A stretch of DNA of 64,000 nt from positions 1,321,103 through 1,385,102 of the forward strand of contig JAVGWX010000001.1 in NCBI GenBank assembly GCA_036924085.1. The letters run 5' to 3'. The position numbers were made by a program, and so were the translations under genes. The DNA is from Ariolimax columbianus (Eukaryota; Mollusca; Gastropoda; Stylommatophora; Arionidae). Positions 62,233 through 64,000 of the stretch are shown here, one piece after another. Every line of letters starts with the position of its first letter. Position 1 is the first letter of the stretch. A model generated the notes under the pieces. The model had not been told where the DNA came from and did no database searches. It was given only the letters and a program-made list of their open reading frames with translations.

Positions 62233-64000
62233 AGACGGACAACTTATGTGACGTCAGCACACTCCTATATGGCAGCGAGACTTGGACAACTTATGTGAGG
62301 TCAGCACACTCCTATATGGCAGCGAGACTTGGACAACTTATGTGACGTCAGCAGACTCCTATATGGCAGCGAGACTTGGACAACTTATGTGGGGTCAGCA
62401 CACTCCTATATGGCAGCGAGACTTGGACAACTTATGTGACGTCAGCACACTCCTATATGGTAGCCAGACTTGGACAACTTATGTGAGGTCAGCACACTCC
62501 TATATGGCAGCGAGACTTGGACAACTTGTGTGACGTCAGCACACTCCTATATGGCAGCGAGACTTGGACAACTTATGTGACGTCAGCAGACTCCTATATG
62601 GCAGCGAGACTTGGACAACTTATGTGGGGTCAGCACACTCCTATATGGCAGCGAGACTTGGACAACTTATGTGACGTCAGCACACTCCTATATGGCAGCG
62701 AGACTTGGACAACTTGTGTGACGTCAGCACACTCCTATATGGCAGCGAGACTTGGACAACTTATGTGACGTCAGCACACTCCTATATGGCAGCGAGACTT
62801 GGACAACTTATGTGAGGTCAGCACACTCCTATATGGCAGCGAGACTTGGACAACTTATGCGAGGTCAGCACACTCCTATATGTTAGCCAGACTTGGACAA
62901 CTTATGTGAGGTCAGCACACTCCTATATGGCAGCGAGACTTGGACAACTTATGTGAGGTCAGCACACTCCTATATGGTAGCCAGACTTGGACAACTTATG
63001 TGAGGTCAGCACACTCCTATATGGCAGTGAGACTTGGACAACTTATGTGAGGTCAGCACACTCCTATATGGTAGCCAGACTTGGACAACTTATGTGAGGT
63101 CAGCACACTCCTATATGGCAGCGAGACTTGGACAACTTATGTGAGGTCAGCACACTCCTATATGGTAGTCAGACTTGGACAACTTATGTGAGGTCAGCAC
63201 ACTCCTATATGGTAGCCAGACTTGGACAACTTATGTGAGGTCAGCACACTCTTATATGGCAGCGAGACTTGGACAACTTATGTGAGGTCAGCACACTCTT
63301 ATATGGCAGCGAGACTTGGACAACTTATGTGACGTCAGCACACTCCTATATTGCAGCGAGACTTGGACAACCTATGTGACGTCAGCACACTCCTATATGG
63401 CAGCGAGACTTGGACAACTTATGTGAGGTCAGCACACTCCTATATGGTAGCCAGACTTGGACAACTTATGTGAGGTCAGCACACTCCTATATGGCAGCGA
63501 GACTTGGACAACTTATGTGAGGTCAGCACACTCCTATATGGTAGCCAGACTTGGACAACTTATGTGAGGTCAGCACACTCCTATATGGCAGCGAGACTTG
63601 GACAACTTATGTGAGGTCAGCACACTCCTATATGGTAGCCAGACTTGGACAACTTATGTTAGGTCAGCACACTCCTATATGGCAGCGAGACTTGGACAAC
63701 TTATGTTAGGTCAGCACACTCTTATATGGCAGCGAGACTTGGACAACTTATGTGAGGTCAGCACACTCCTATATGGTAGCCAGACTTGGACAACTTATGT
63801 GAGGTCAGCACACTCCTATATGGCAGCGAGACTTGGACAACTTATGTGAGGTCAGCACACTCCTATATGGCAGCGAGACTTGGACAACTTATGTGAGGTC
63901 AGCACACTCCTATATGGCAGCGAGACTTGGACAACTTATGTGAGGTCAGCACACTCCTATATGGCAGCGAGACTTGGACAACTTATGTGAGGTCAGCACA
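62233..64000. repeat. 47-bp array of a retrotransposon coding segment (runs off window)
   Basis: About 37 copies, period 47, coding (D/E)VSTLLYGSETWTTY in one frame per unit. Because 47 is not a multiple of 3 the frame changes at each unit. Main variants: TGACGTCAG versus TGAGGTCAG, and GGCAGCGAG versus GGTAGCCAG. The second half is mostly TGAGGTCAG. The array is not complete at the window end. Confidence 0.97.

Overview
This is animal nuclear DNA, most likely from a mollusc or another lophotrochozoan. The reasons are spliced GT-AG genes, abundant decayed non-LTR retrotransposons and SINEs, and a very heavy load of minisatellites. The phylum is inferred from repeat types recalled from mollusc genomes and is not proven.

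Region 1 (1-29,375, + strand) is the 3' part of SF3B1, the large HEAT-repeat subunit of the U2 snRNP SF3b complex. Ten coding exons can be placed to the base. They encode residues 694-1304 of the usual 1,304-residue protein with no insertion or deletion, and include the K700 and K741 positions and the pladienolide-pocket residues K1071, R1074 and V1078. The exons are small islands in introns of 0.2-5.6 kb made largely of tandem arrays. Several arrays start exactly at an exon border: intron 4 repeats exon 4's own donor (GAG|GTGAGT) about 110 times, introns 5 and 6 repeat the donors of exons 5 and 6, and intron 9 ends in a 41-bp array whose last unit is the exon 10 acceptor plus the first coding bases of exon 10. 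Introns 4 and 6 also hold retrotransposon copies inserted inside arrays, and intron 6 holds a fragment of the 28S rRNA 3' end.

Region 2 (29.4-39.9 kb) is a retrotransposon graveyard: RNase H-bearing I-superfamily non-LTR elements, including one copy nested in the RT domain of a related element with a 13-bp target duplication, and a short 3' copy with an 11-bp duplication.

Region 3 (40-48 kb) has CR1/L2-like fragments around a CAG-rich leader and a candidate first coding exon (42,290-42,357) whose product resembles the start of a Ser/Thr kinase domain. The rest of that gene is not seen here.

Region 4 (48-64 kb) is mostly minisatellites, a decayed CR1/L2-like element (49.3-51.7 kb) carrying a SINE with a perfect 15-bp target duplication, and an RT relic (60.2-62.2 kb). 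Two segments of this relic's ORF have themselves been amplified into 57-bp and 47-bp arrays, the latter running off the window end.

By hand tally more than 40 independent arrays occupy roughly a third of the window. The most unusual theme is that arrays have grown from functional sequence: splice junctions, exon starts and retrotransposon ORFs.
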